32,925 nucleotides of DNA from Flavobacteriales bacterium (GTDB lineage Bacteria > Bacteroidota > Bacteroidia > Flavobacteriales_D > JAHECK01): assembly GCA_030591505.1 (NCBI GenBank), contig JAUVAY010000014.1:1-32925 (forward strand). The letters run 5' to 3'. Numbering within the stretch: position 1 is the first letter of the stretch; every line of letters begins with the position of its first letter. Both the position numbers and the translations under genes were made by a program. The notes beneath the pieces are model-generated. The model worked only from the letters and a program-made list of their open reading frames with translations. It had not been told where the DNA came from and did no database searches. This document shows positions 26,649-32,925 of the stretch, piece after piece.

Positions 26649-27716
26649 ATGGGATTGAATACAAAGTTCATATATACTGAAGACAGTAATGATTTAGATC
26701 AGTTTTTTAAGGAACAAACCAAAAAATGGTCTTCTATTTATATTCTTGTTGACTCAAATACGCATGAACATTGTCTGCCGAGTTTTTTAAACAGTGTGAA
26801 ATTTGAAAGTGATGTCGAAATATTGGAAATTGAAGCAGGGGAAGAATCTAAAGATATTGAAATAGCTACAGGATTATGGATGGCGCTTGCAGAGTTAAAG
26901 GCAGATAGAAAATCACTCATTATAAATCTTGGTGGTGGTGTAGTATGCGATATCGGGGCGTGGGTAGCTGCCAATTATAAAAGAGGAATTGATTTTGTGC
27001 ATGTTCCTACTACTTTATTGGCTATGGTAGATGCCTCAATTGGAGGGAAAACAGGCATAGATATGGGGGGAATTAAAAACTTGGTTGGAAGTTTTACCTT
27101 ACCGTTTTCCACATTAAACTATTCCCCTTTTTTAGAAACACTCCCAGATGAAGAATGGAGATCCGGTTTTGCAGAAATGATCAAGCATGGATTGATTTCA
27201 GATGCTGGTCTTTGGAGTAAAATAAGAAACATTTCGCCAAAAGATCATGAAGAAATAAAGAGCTTAATTCATGAAACAGCAGGGATCAAGATCAATATTG
27301 TAAAAGATGATTTTAAAGAGAAAGGAGAGCGTAAAAAGCTAAATTTTGGACATACTGTCGGTCATGCAATTGAAACCGTATGTATAGAAAAAGGAGATGC
27401 CATTTCGCATGGCCATGCTGTAGCATTAGGAATGGTGCTGGCAACGATCATTTCTGTTAAAAAAGGATTGTTATCATCTTCAATAATGAATCTGATTAAT
27501 GATTATATCCTAGCATATTATTCAATTCCTACTTGCTTAGGAAATGAGATCCAATTAGTTATAGAAAAAGCACGACACGATAAAAAAAATATTGGCGATA
27601 GGATCTTAATGGTACTTTTAAATGATATTGGAGAAGCTGTTATTGATATAGAAGTAGATGAAGAGCTTGTAAAAGAGGCGCTTATTGAATTTTGTAGTCA
27701 AAAATCAGAATCTTGA
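26649..27716 (+). CDS. aroB: 3-dehydroquinate synthase
   Basis: Second step of the shikimate pathway: converts DAHP to 3-dehydroquinate with NAD+ and a divalent metal. The 355 residues from the ATG at 26649 (MGLNTKFIY) include the NAD-binding GGGVVCDIGAWVAANYKRGI, VPTTLLAMVDASIGGKTGID, the metal-ligand Glu in EEWRSGFAEMIKHGL, and the metal-binding His in KLNFGHTVGHAIE and ISHGHAVALGM. An in-frame TTG at 26622 and GTG at 26634 are possible earlier starts, but the family N-terminus begins near the ATG. aroA follows after three bases, giving a two-gene shikimate operon divergent from proline dehydrogenase. Confidence 0.95.
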   Translation: MGLNTKFIYTEDSNDLDQFFKEQTKKWSSIYILVDSNTHEHCLPSFLNSVKFESDVEILEIEAGEESKDIEIATGLWMALAELKADRKSLIINLGGGVVCDIGAWVAANYKRGIDFVHVPTTLLAMVDASIGGKTGIDMGGIKNLVGSFTLPFSTLNYSPFLETLPDEEWRSGFAEMIKHGLISDAGLWSKIRNISPKDHEEIKSLIHETAGIKINIVKDDFKEKGERKKLNFGHTVGHAIETVCIEKGDAISHGHAVALGMVLATIISVKKGLLSSSIMNLINDYILAYYSIPTCLGNEIQLVIEKARHDKKNIGDRILMVLLNDIGEAVIDIEVDEELVKEALIEFCSQKSES

Positions 27717-27719
27717 TCT

Positions 27720-28949
27720 ATGGATGTCCAGCGATTAAAACCATCGGATTTTGTGTCGTTTTCAGGTGAGATCCAATTAGAAAAATCGAAAAGTATAGCA
27801 AATAGAGCTTTACTTCTGCAGGCACTTTCATTTTTTTCATTTTCAATTGACGATGTAGGGAAATCGGATGATGTATTGATCATGAAAGAAGCACTTTTAT
27901 CAAGCAATTCTATGGTGAATGTTGGAATGGCAGGCACTGCTCTTCGTTTCCTGACAGCAGGTTATAGTGTTCTTCCAGGAAAAAGAGTTGTTGATGGTCA
28001 TCCTCGTTTGAAAGATCGTCCAATCGTGCCATTACTCGATGCACTTAAGGTCTTGGGAGCAAAAATTTCATTTCCAAGTATAGATGATAAATTACCTTTT
28101 GAAATTGAAGGTGGTTTTGTAAAAGGAAATGAAGTTGACATAGAACAATTGCTTTCTTCTCAATTTATCTCTGCTTTAATGATGATAGGTCCTTTTCTTC
28201 CCAATGGTTTAAGGATTAAAAGAAAGGAAAATAGAACTTCTGATTCTTATGTTCTGCTTACTAAACGAATTTTGGAGGATATGGGCTTAGTCGTTGAATT
28301 AACTCAAGATGAGATCTATCTGCCAAGCAAATTACCAACAATTAAAAGCTATATTATCGAAAGTGATTGGTCGGCGGCTGGATATTGGATGGCCTTTGCA
28401 GTCCTTGTTCCTGAATCCAATATAATACTTAAAGGACTTAGAGAAGATAGTGCTCAAGGTGATAAGGAAATGCTGACTATACTTAAGCGTTTTGGATTGC
28501 ATTATAAATGGGATGATGAAAAATTGATTCTCTCTCGGAATACTGAGTTTTCAATGCCTGAAAGTTTTCAATACGATTGTTCTGAGATTCCTGATCAGGC
28601 TCAAACTCTAGCCTTTTTATGTGCGACTTTAGGAATAGAAGCAAAATTAACGGGGCTTGAAACGCTTTTTCATAAAGAGACAGACAGAATTGATGCCTTA
28701 AAAAGAGAAATTGAAAAGCTTGGTTACAATGTGGAAACAGCTAATGATTTTCTGTCGTTTAGTGGGGAATTAACGGTTGATAATACACATCTTAGCACAT
28801 ATAAGGATCATCGGATGGCAATGGCAGGAGCATTATTGGCCTGTCGAATTAAAGTTGAAATTGAAAACCCTAAAGTAGTGAGTAAATCATACCCTTCTTT
28901 TTGGGATGATCTAGAAATGCTTACCAACGCATCCGCAACTGAAAAGTAA
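27720..28949 (+). CDS. aroA: 3-phosphoshikimate 1-carboxyvinyltransferase (EPSP synthase)
   Basis: Joins shikimate-3-phosphate and phosphoenolpyruvate to give EPSP, the sixth shikimate step. The 409 residues include IQLEKSKSIANRALLLQAL (substrate Lys-Ser), VGMAGTALRFLTAG, VDGHPRLKDRPIVPLLDAL (the Arg-rich PEP site), SSQFISALMMIGPFL, SDWSAAGYWMAF, IPDQAQTLAF with the catalytic Asp, LFHKETDRIDALKREIEKLG with the catalytic Glu, and YKDHRMAMAGALLAC. The usual LTGD/LTGS before the Arg motif is replaced by VDGHP. It sits three bases after aroB. The last 29 bases overlap the end of the convergent helix-hairpin-helix protein gene. Confidence 0.95.
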   Translation: MDVQRLKPSDFVSFSGEIQLEKSKSIANRALLLQALSFFSFSIDDVGKSDDVLIMKEALLSSNSMVNVGMAGTALRFLTAGYSVLPGKRVVDGHPRLKDRPIVPLLDALKVLGAKISFPSIDDKLPFEIEGGFVKGNEVDIEQLLSSQFISALMMIGPFLPNGLRIKRKENRTSDSYVLLTKRILEDMGLVVELTQDEIYLPSKLPTIKSYIIESDWSAAGYWMAFAVLVPESNIILKGLREDSAQGDKEMLTILKRFGLHYKWDDEKLILSRNTEFSMPESFQYDCSEIPDQAQTLAFLCATLGIEAKLTGLETLFHKETDRIDALKREIEKLGYNVETANDFLSFSGELTVDNTHLSTYKDHRMAMAGALLACRIKVEIENPKVVSKSYPSFWDDLEMLTNASATEK

Positions 28950-30954
28950 GATCCGTTTTTTGATTTCCTTCAATGAGATCATTAGATGATCCAATGGTCG
29001 ATTTATAAGGATATCGGGTATGACTTATTCTGAAAACTAGACTAAAAAGACGGTTCAGCCTCCATTTTGCGAGTAGATAAATTTTTTGTCCTCTGTAGAA
29101 ATAGGGTTTTATAGAGTAGGTAAAATAGGCATCCCTTTCATAGGCATAAATTCTACTACTATAATCATCAGTATTAAAAATGGCATAGCGAAGACTTATG
29201 GAAAGAGGTTTTTCCGGAGCTTGAATAATTACATCAGTATAAAAAAGATAGCCGGCACTTTTTTCAATGATTTCTAAAAAGTGCAACTCAAGACGGTATC
29301 GAATTTTTATTGAAGGGTGCGTGTTGTGCTCATTTTGAATACGTATACGATGCCGTTTCCTTCCTTTTATTTGATTAAATCCTGAGATTTTGATCTCATC
29401 TTTTTCAAATCGATATTGAAAACTTGTTATGAGCTTTTTATTGCTCTTGTGTGTGATCTTAACTAATAGATCATGTCCCATAGTTGGAGAAGGTGCATTG
29501 CTTTTTATCCAGGGAAATTGGTATAGATCTATATAAGAATTGATCAAAGTTTTCCGAGAGATTTTATATTCAAAACCACTGTAGATTCCTTTCTCGTTTG
29601 AGTTTTTATTTCTTTCTCCAAAGGCATTAGAAGAAATTGATTGATAGTTAGCCGGGTAATTGCGGTGTAAAATTGAAAGCGAAAATGAGGGGTCAAGGGT
29701 AATTACAGTGCCAACTAAATAGGCCACGCTTCCGTTTGCACTTCGACTTATTTCTGTAAAGATGTGTGCATTGTTGAAAGAGAAATCTGTATTTATTCCT
29801 AATGTGAAATTTTCTTTACCTGAAAAGTATTGCAGGGCATATAAATTCTCTTTTGGTAGTAGATTGGAAGATAAAAGTTGGTGTGCATAAGAGAAGCCAA
29901 ATAATAAGTTTGATGATTTGTATTTTAAATGATTTCCCCATGTAATATCATTTAGGGATGATGAATAACTCAATTCCAAAGTGCTTCGATGGTATCCGGA
30001 GATCAAGATCGATTGAAACGCTGTTAAGCTTGAGTCAATGGGAATAGCATCTAATTTTCGGAATGAGAAGAATGAAGTGTTTTGAATTTTGTTTTTCCCC
30101 ATTTGAATTCCAATTCCCCTCAAAAAGTTTATTTCGTCTAATCCTGTATGAGGTCGAATGCCATAAGCAATTTTTCGAATGGGAACCGTTGATGATGATT
30201 TTCCAAATGAGAGGCCTTTCCAATAGCTTAATCCCTGTCCGAAAGCGACTTGAAAATCGCCAAGAGTGAAAGATTGTATAAATCCTTTACCAACATAGCG
30301 TAGGTAAGCCGAAACGTGATCAAAGCCAATTTTGGAGCGTTTTGGACTCCAAATAAATTGTTCCCCAGCATCTTTTTCGAGGTTTAAACCAAAACTCCAT
30401 TTTTTATAAAGACGAGTAGAAAATTTAACTAATATTCTTGTAGGATCGCCTAGATATGCGGGTTCAGGGCCCTTATAAGCATTTATTTGTTGTGTTGTTC
30501 TTTGATAGTGTATGGTAAGGTCTTTTCTACTTTCTTTAACAAGGTTTCCAGTGAAAATAGTCTTCATATCAGCTATTCCGTTGAAAGAAATAAAGGGCTT
30601 TAGGTTTTTTATTAGCTCCTTATCAATTTCCGGTATTTGTTGCAATTCTTCAATGGCCAAAATTTGACCAAATTCTTCGATGTGTTTTCTAATTGCTGAA
30701 AATTGGTTGCTGCTTAGAATTCCTAATCTTAGAAATAAATCAAAATCATTAGAATTTATATTGATCGGGCTTTGTTGAAGTCTTTCTAACTCGCTTTGTA
30801 ACTGTGCAATGTCAATGAGATTATCTTTCTCATCATTCATATTCTGATTAACGATGATCTCTATAATATTTTCAACTTCATTCTCTTGTGAAAAGAGGTG
30901 ACTACTGCTTATCAAGAATATAGTCAGCAATATGTTTTTAAAGATTCTTATCAT
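28921..30954 (-). CDS. Outer-membrane beta-barrel protein with ComEA-like HhH region
   Basis: A 677-residue envelope protein. A signal peptide (ILLTIFLISSSHLFSQ, cleavage near 23) is followed by a helical region (about 45-123) that reads as helix-hairpin-helix units of ComEA type: NINSNDFDLFLRLGILS, QFSAIRKHIEEFGQILAIEE, LQQIPEIDKELIKNLKPF. From about residue 140 to the end, alternating strands with aromatic ends (SFGLNLEKDAG, AYLRYVGKGFIQSFTLGDFQ, LTFQLRMRW at the C-terminus) predict a large outer-membrane barrel. The family is annotated in Bacteroidota only as HhH domain-containing. HhH motifs usually bind DNA; a periplasmic HhH region fused to a barrel suggests DNA or other polymer contact at the outer membrane, but this is inference. 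It overlaps the upstream barrel gene by 17 bases. Confidence 0.8.
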   Translation of the reverse strand: MIRIFKNILLTIFLISSSHLFSQENEVENIIEIIVNQNMNDEKDNLIDIAQLQSELERLQQSPININSNDFDLFLRLGILSSNQFSAIRKHIEEFGQILAIEELQQIPEIDKELIKNLKPFISFNGIADMKTIFTGNLVKESRKDLTIHYQRTTQQINAYKGPEPAYLGDPTRILVKFSTRLYKKWSFGLNLEKDAGEQFIWSPKRSKIGFDHVSAYLRYVGKGFIQSFTLGDFQVAFGQGLSYWKGLSFGKSSSTVPIRKIAYGIRPHTGLDEINFLRGIGIQMGKNKIQNTSFFSFRKLDAIPIDSSLTAFQSILISGYHRSTLELSYSSSLNDITWGNHLKYKSSNLLFGFSYAHQLLSSNLLPKENLYALQYFSGKENFTLGINTDFSFNNAHIFTEISRSANGSVAYLVGTVITLDPSFSLSILHRNYPANYQSISSNAFGERNKNSNEKGIYSGFEYKISRKTLINSYIDLYQFPWIKSNAPSPTMGHDLLVKITHKSNKKLITSFQYRFEKDEIKISGFNQIKGRKRHRIRIQNEHNTHPSIKIRYRLELHFLEIIEKSAGYLFYTDVIIQAPEKPLSISLRYAIFNTDDYSSRIYAYERDAYFTYSIKPYFYRGQKIYLLAKWRLNRLFSLVFRISHTRYPYKSTIGSSNDLIEGNQKTDLTFQLRMRW

Positions 30955-31747
30955 AGCTAAGAGAAATTGCAGGACTAAATCCGAATGTAGATTGATAAGA
31001 AGTAGCGAAATCTATTTTGAATTTCTTTAATAACAAGCCAAAACCAAATGTGAATGATGCCGGGTGGCTATTTATCCCTGTTCGAAGAATAAGTAGTGAA
31101 TGAATTTGATATTCAACACCATAGCGAAAAGATAAAGCCTGCTCTAGTTCAATCGCATTTTCCAAATACATTTGAACACGCTTATTTACATTTATCTTTA
31201 TGCCTACGATCGATGTGATGGGCCAAAATTGCTCCCATTCATTGTGTTTTTTAGAAAGTGTAATGTTTTTGAATAAGACACCTAACTCTATTTTATCATT
31301 GAAGCGATAATTGCTTCCTATGTCAGGGTAAAAAGACCCGCTAGTTCCTAAATTTTCACCAACGATCAATTGGTGGTAATTGAGTTTTATTCCTAAGGAT
31401 AACTGTGGACTAAAATTCATTGAATAAGCTAATCCTACTCTAATTTCACGATATAGACTAAAACCAAATGTATACAGGTCGAAAGCAATTGTGTTTTTAA
31501 ATAGAGGTAAGCTCATAGCAATTAATGAGTGTTGGACCTCTTTTAAAGTGTATTGATTTAGTGATGCGATTCCAAATGCAAAAGATGGCATTAAGTTTAA
31601 TTTTGCAATATTTTGACTTGCAGAAAGTATGTCATTTTGAGTTAATTGAGTACTTCCAAGAGCTATGTTTCGGGCTCCTATTCCCTGTGAAAACAGGTTG
31701 GAATGAATGATTATTAGCGCTATAATAAAGGTACAGAAGCTTCTCAT
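30938..31747 (-). CDS. PorV/FadL-like outer-membrane protein
   Basis: A 269-residue protein with a signal peptide (FIIALIIIHSNLFSQ, ending at about 21). The mature N-terminus GIGARNIALGSTQLTQND resembles the GARxxALG start of PorV, PorQ and related FadL-type barrels, followed by amphipathic strands (FGFSLYREIRVGLAYSM, LSLGIKLNYHQLIVGENLG, PDIGSNYRFNDKIELGVLF, ASFTFGFGLLLKKFKIDFA). The usual NPA motif after the ALG turn is replaced by SASQNIAK. It is shorter than PorV (about 380 residues), so it is a reduced or divergent relative. Its last 17 bases overlap the HhH-barrel gene on the same strand, so the two are almost certainly co-translated and may form one envelope complex. Confidence 0.72.
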   Translation of the reverse strand: MRSFCTFIIALIIIHSNLFSQGIGARNIALGSTQLTQNDILSASQNIAKLNLMPSFAFGIASLNQYTLKEVQHSLIAMSLPLFKNTIAFDLYTFGFSLYREIRVGLAYSMNFSPQLSLGIKLNYHQLIVGENLGTSGSFYPDIGSNYRFNDKIELGVLFKNITLSKKHNEWEQFWPITSIVGIKINVNKRVQMYLENAIELEQALSFRYGVEYQIHSLLILRTGINSHPASFTFGFGLLLKKFKIDFATSYQSTFGFSPAISLSYDKNL

Positions 31748-31858
31748 AGTTAAGCTTAAATATGGAAATTTTTATAAGCCCAGGGTATCGGTTAATAATG
31801 GGATTTATTCTAGGTATAATCCTTTAGTGAAAAAGCAGAAAAGCTTACAAATGATCGC

Positions 31859-31888
31859 TTGAATCATCAAGTTGATTCCTTATCTTTG
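31859..31888 (+). promoter_or_regulatory. asnB promoter with inverted repeat in the spacer
   Basis: TTG (31859-31861), 19 bases, then TATCTTTG (31881-31888): an exact TTG-N19-TAnnTTTG promoter, 21 bases before the asnB ATG. The spacer and the G of TTG hold an inverted repeat, GAATCA (31861-31866) and TGATTC (31873-31878), separated by six bases. It is a possible operator placed to block polymerase. Confidence 0.75.
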
Positions 31889-31909
31889 GACGATTTTTTA
31901 CTACGATGT

Positions 31910-32925
31910 ATGTGCGGAATTAATGGTATTTATTCTAGTGTTATAAGTGATCGGCAAGGGATTCTTGAAAAGATGAATTCGGCGATAAAACATCGGGGCC
32001 CGGATGCAGATGATGTTTATTTGGATGATGATGTTGCATTAGGGCATACTCGCCTTAAGATAATTGATCTTTCAGACAGTGCTAATCAACCGATTCACTG
32101 TGCGTTTGATAGATATGTATTGATCTTTAATGGTGAAATATATAATTACAAAGAATTACGTGCGGAACTAAAAGATTACCCATATAAAACCAATAGTGAT
32201 ACTGAAGTAATACTTGCAGCTTATCATGCTTATGGGGAGGACGCTATTTCTAAACTAGACGGACAATTTGCTTTTTCCTTATGGGATAAGGAAAAGAGAG
32301 AATTGATTTTAGGAAGAGATCGAGTTGGTATTAAATCGATATACTATTACTTATCTCAAGATTACCTTCTTTTTTCGTCCGAGATTCGTCCTTTGATCAA
32401 ATCAAAAGTGTTTCCTGTAAAATTGGATGATGATTCATTGGTTGATTATTTACGTTATCAAACTGTACATGCTCCAAAAACGATCATTGAGGGAGTTAAA
32501 CAATTAATGCCCGGCTTTTATTTTAAAATAAGTGATGATGAGTCGAAATTAGTTCAGTATTGGGATATTCGAGGTGATTTTGATCAACTTGGTGAAAACC
32601 GCTCACGTCAGGAAGCACATAAAAAGATAAGGACTTTATTTACAGAAGCAGTTCAAAAAAGGTTGATCGCTGACGTTCCTTTTGGCGCGTTTTTATCGGG
32701 TGGAATTGACTCTAGTTTAGTTGTTGGAGTAATGAGTCAAATTATGGAAAGTCCAGTCAAAACCTTTAATGTTAGTTTTGATGAAACGGATTTTTCTGAA
32801 GCTAAATATGCTCGATTAATAAGTAAGAAATTCGCTACTGATCATACTGAGATAAAATTGACACCCAATGATTTTTTAGAAAACATTCCGGATGCTATGC
32901 GTGATATGGATCATCCAAGTGGAGA
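31910..32925 (+). CDS. asnB: Asparagine synthetase, glutamine-hydrolysing (5' part)
   Basis: Makes asparagine, or a related amide, from aspartate, ATP and glutamine. The gene runs off the right edge with 338 codons present of about 550-630 expected. Met is followed by the catalytic Cys of the Ntn glutaminase domain (MCGINGIY, C2), then KHRGPDADDV (28-37), LGHTRLKIIDLS (44-55), FNGEIYNYKELR (73-84) and SDTEVILAAYHAYGED. The synthetase domain starts near residue 235 and has the PP-loop FLSGGIDSSLVVG (261-273). The family also includes enzymes that amidate other molecules in surface polysaccharide clusters, so the amino-acid role is likely but not certain. The promoter lies 21 bases upstream. 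The gene is divergent from the PorV-like gene. Confidence 0.93.
   Translation, partial: MCGINGIYSSVISDRQGILEKMNSAIKHRGPDADDVYLDDDVALGHTRLKIIDLSDSANQPIHCAFDRYVLIFNGEIYNYKELRAELKDYPYKTNSDTEVILAAYHAYGEDAISKLDGQFAFSLWDKEKRELILGRDRVGIKSIYYYLSQDYLLFSSEIRPLIKSKVFPVKLDDDSLVDYLRYQTVHAPKTIIEGVKQLMPGFYFKISDDESKLVQYWDIRGDFDQLGENRSRQEAHKKIRTLFTEAVQKRLIADVPFGAFLSGGIDSSLVVGVMSQIMESPVKTFNVSFDETDFSEAKYARLISKKFATDHTEIKLTPNDFLENIPDAMRDMDHPSG

Noticed and set aside
31910-32925. Possible broken asparagine synthetase gene
   Set aside because: The frame is open to the window edge with all N-terminal motifs in place; it is cut by the window, not by mutation.
1-32925. Mobile element, prophage, CRISPR array or tRNA cluster
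   Set aside because: I found no transposase, integrase, terminal inverted repeats with target duplications, spaced repeat arrays or cloverleaf-forming sequences; gene content and base use look uniform.

Overview
The window is chromosomal DNA from an AT-rich member of the Bacteroidota, most likely Flavobacteriales or a close relative. Evidence for this: type IX secretion (T9SS) sorting domains of both type A (the gene tail at the left edge) and type B (the giant SprB-repeat protein); several families typical of the phylum (DUF6089, DUF6134, DUF4199, SMUG2-type glycosylase, single-domain proline dehydrogenase); promoters of the phylum's TTG-N19-TAnnTTTG form; and few clear Shine-Dalgarno sequences. 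I see no phage, insertion sequence, integrase, tRNA or CRISPR array. The window reads as a housekeeping and cell-surface region rather than an island.

Layout. 1-8.3 kb: the tail of one T9SS cargo gene, a terminator, then a secreted protein of about 2,170 residues with about 25 SprB repeats, a PKD domain and a type B sorting domain. It is followed by an unnamed protein with kinase/phosphotransferase-like catalytic residues and a small thioredoxin-like protein. 8.4-13.6 kb: mnmA, a tight cluster of GT2 glycosyltransferase, ECF sigma factor and rsmG with overlapping ends, then lpdA, closed by a 42-bp perfect palindrome acting as a terminator. 13.6-18.6 kb: a DUF6089 outer-membrane protein (minus), a DUF6134 protein (plus), a multi-pass membrane protein and a large TPR protein (both minus). 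18.6-20.7 kb: a plus-strand operon of DUF3298 lipoprotein, sugar-nucleotide epimerase and RidA. 20.8-22.3 kb: a minus-strand DUF4199 and GT2 pair. 22.4-23.9 kb: the small SRP RNA gene (ffs) with a textbook promoter, then nhaA. 23.9-26.5 kb: an orphan OmpR-type response regulator, and proline dehydrogenase with a SMUG2-type glycosylase. 26.6-28.9 kb: aroB-aroA of the shikimate pathway. 28.9-31.7 kb: a minus-strand pair of outer-membrane proteins, one carrying a ComEA-like helix-hairpin-helix region ahead of a predicted beta-barrel. 31.9 kb to the end: the 5' part of a glutamine-hydrolysing asparagine synthetase, whose promoter has an inverted repeat in its spacer.

The parts most worth a second look are the helix-hairpin-helix/beta-barrel protein and its overlapping PorV-like neighbour (possible envelope DNA handling), the kinase-like protein paired with a thioredoxin behind the SprB-repeat giant, and the protein-free ffs locus. 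All functional statements rest on reading motifs by eye; no database search was run.
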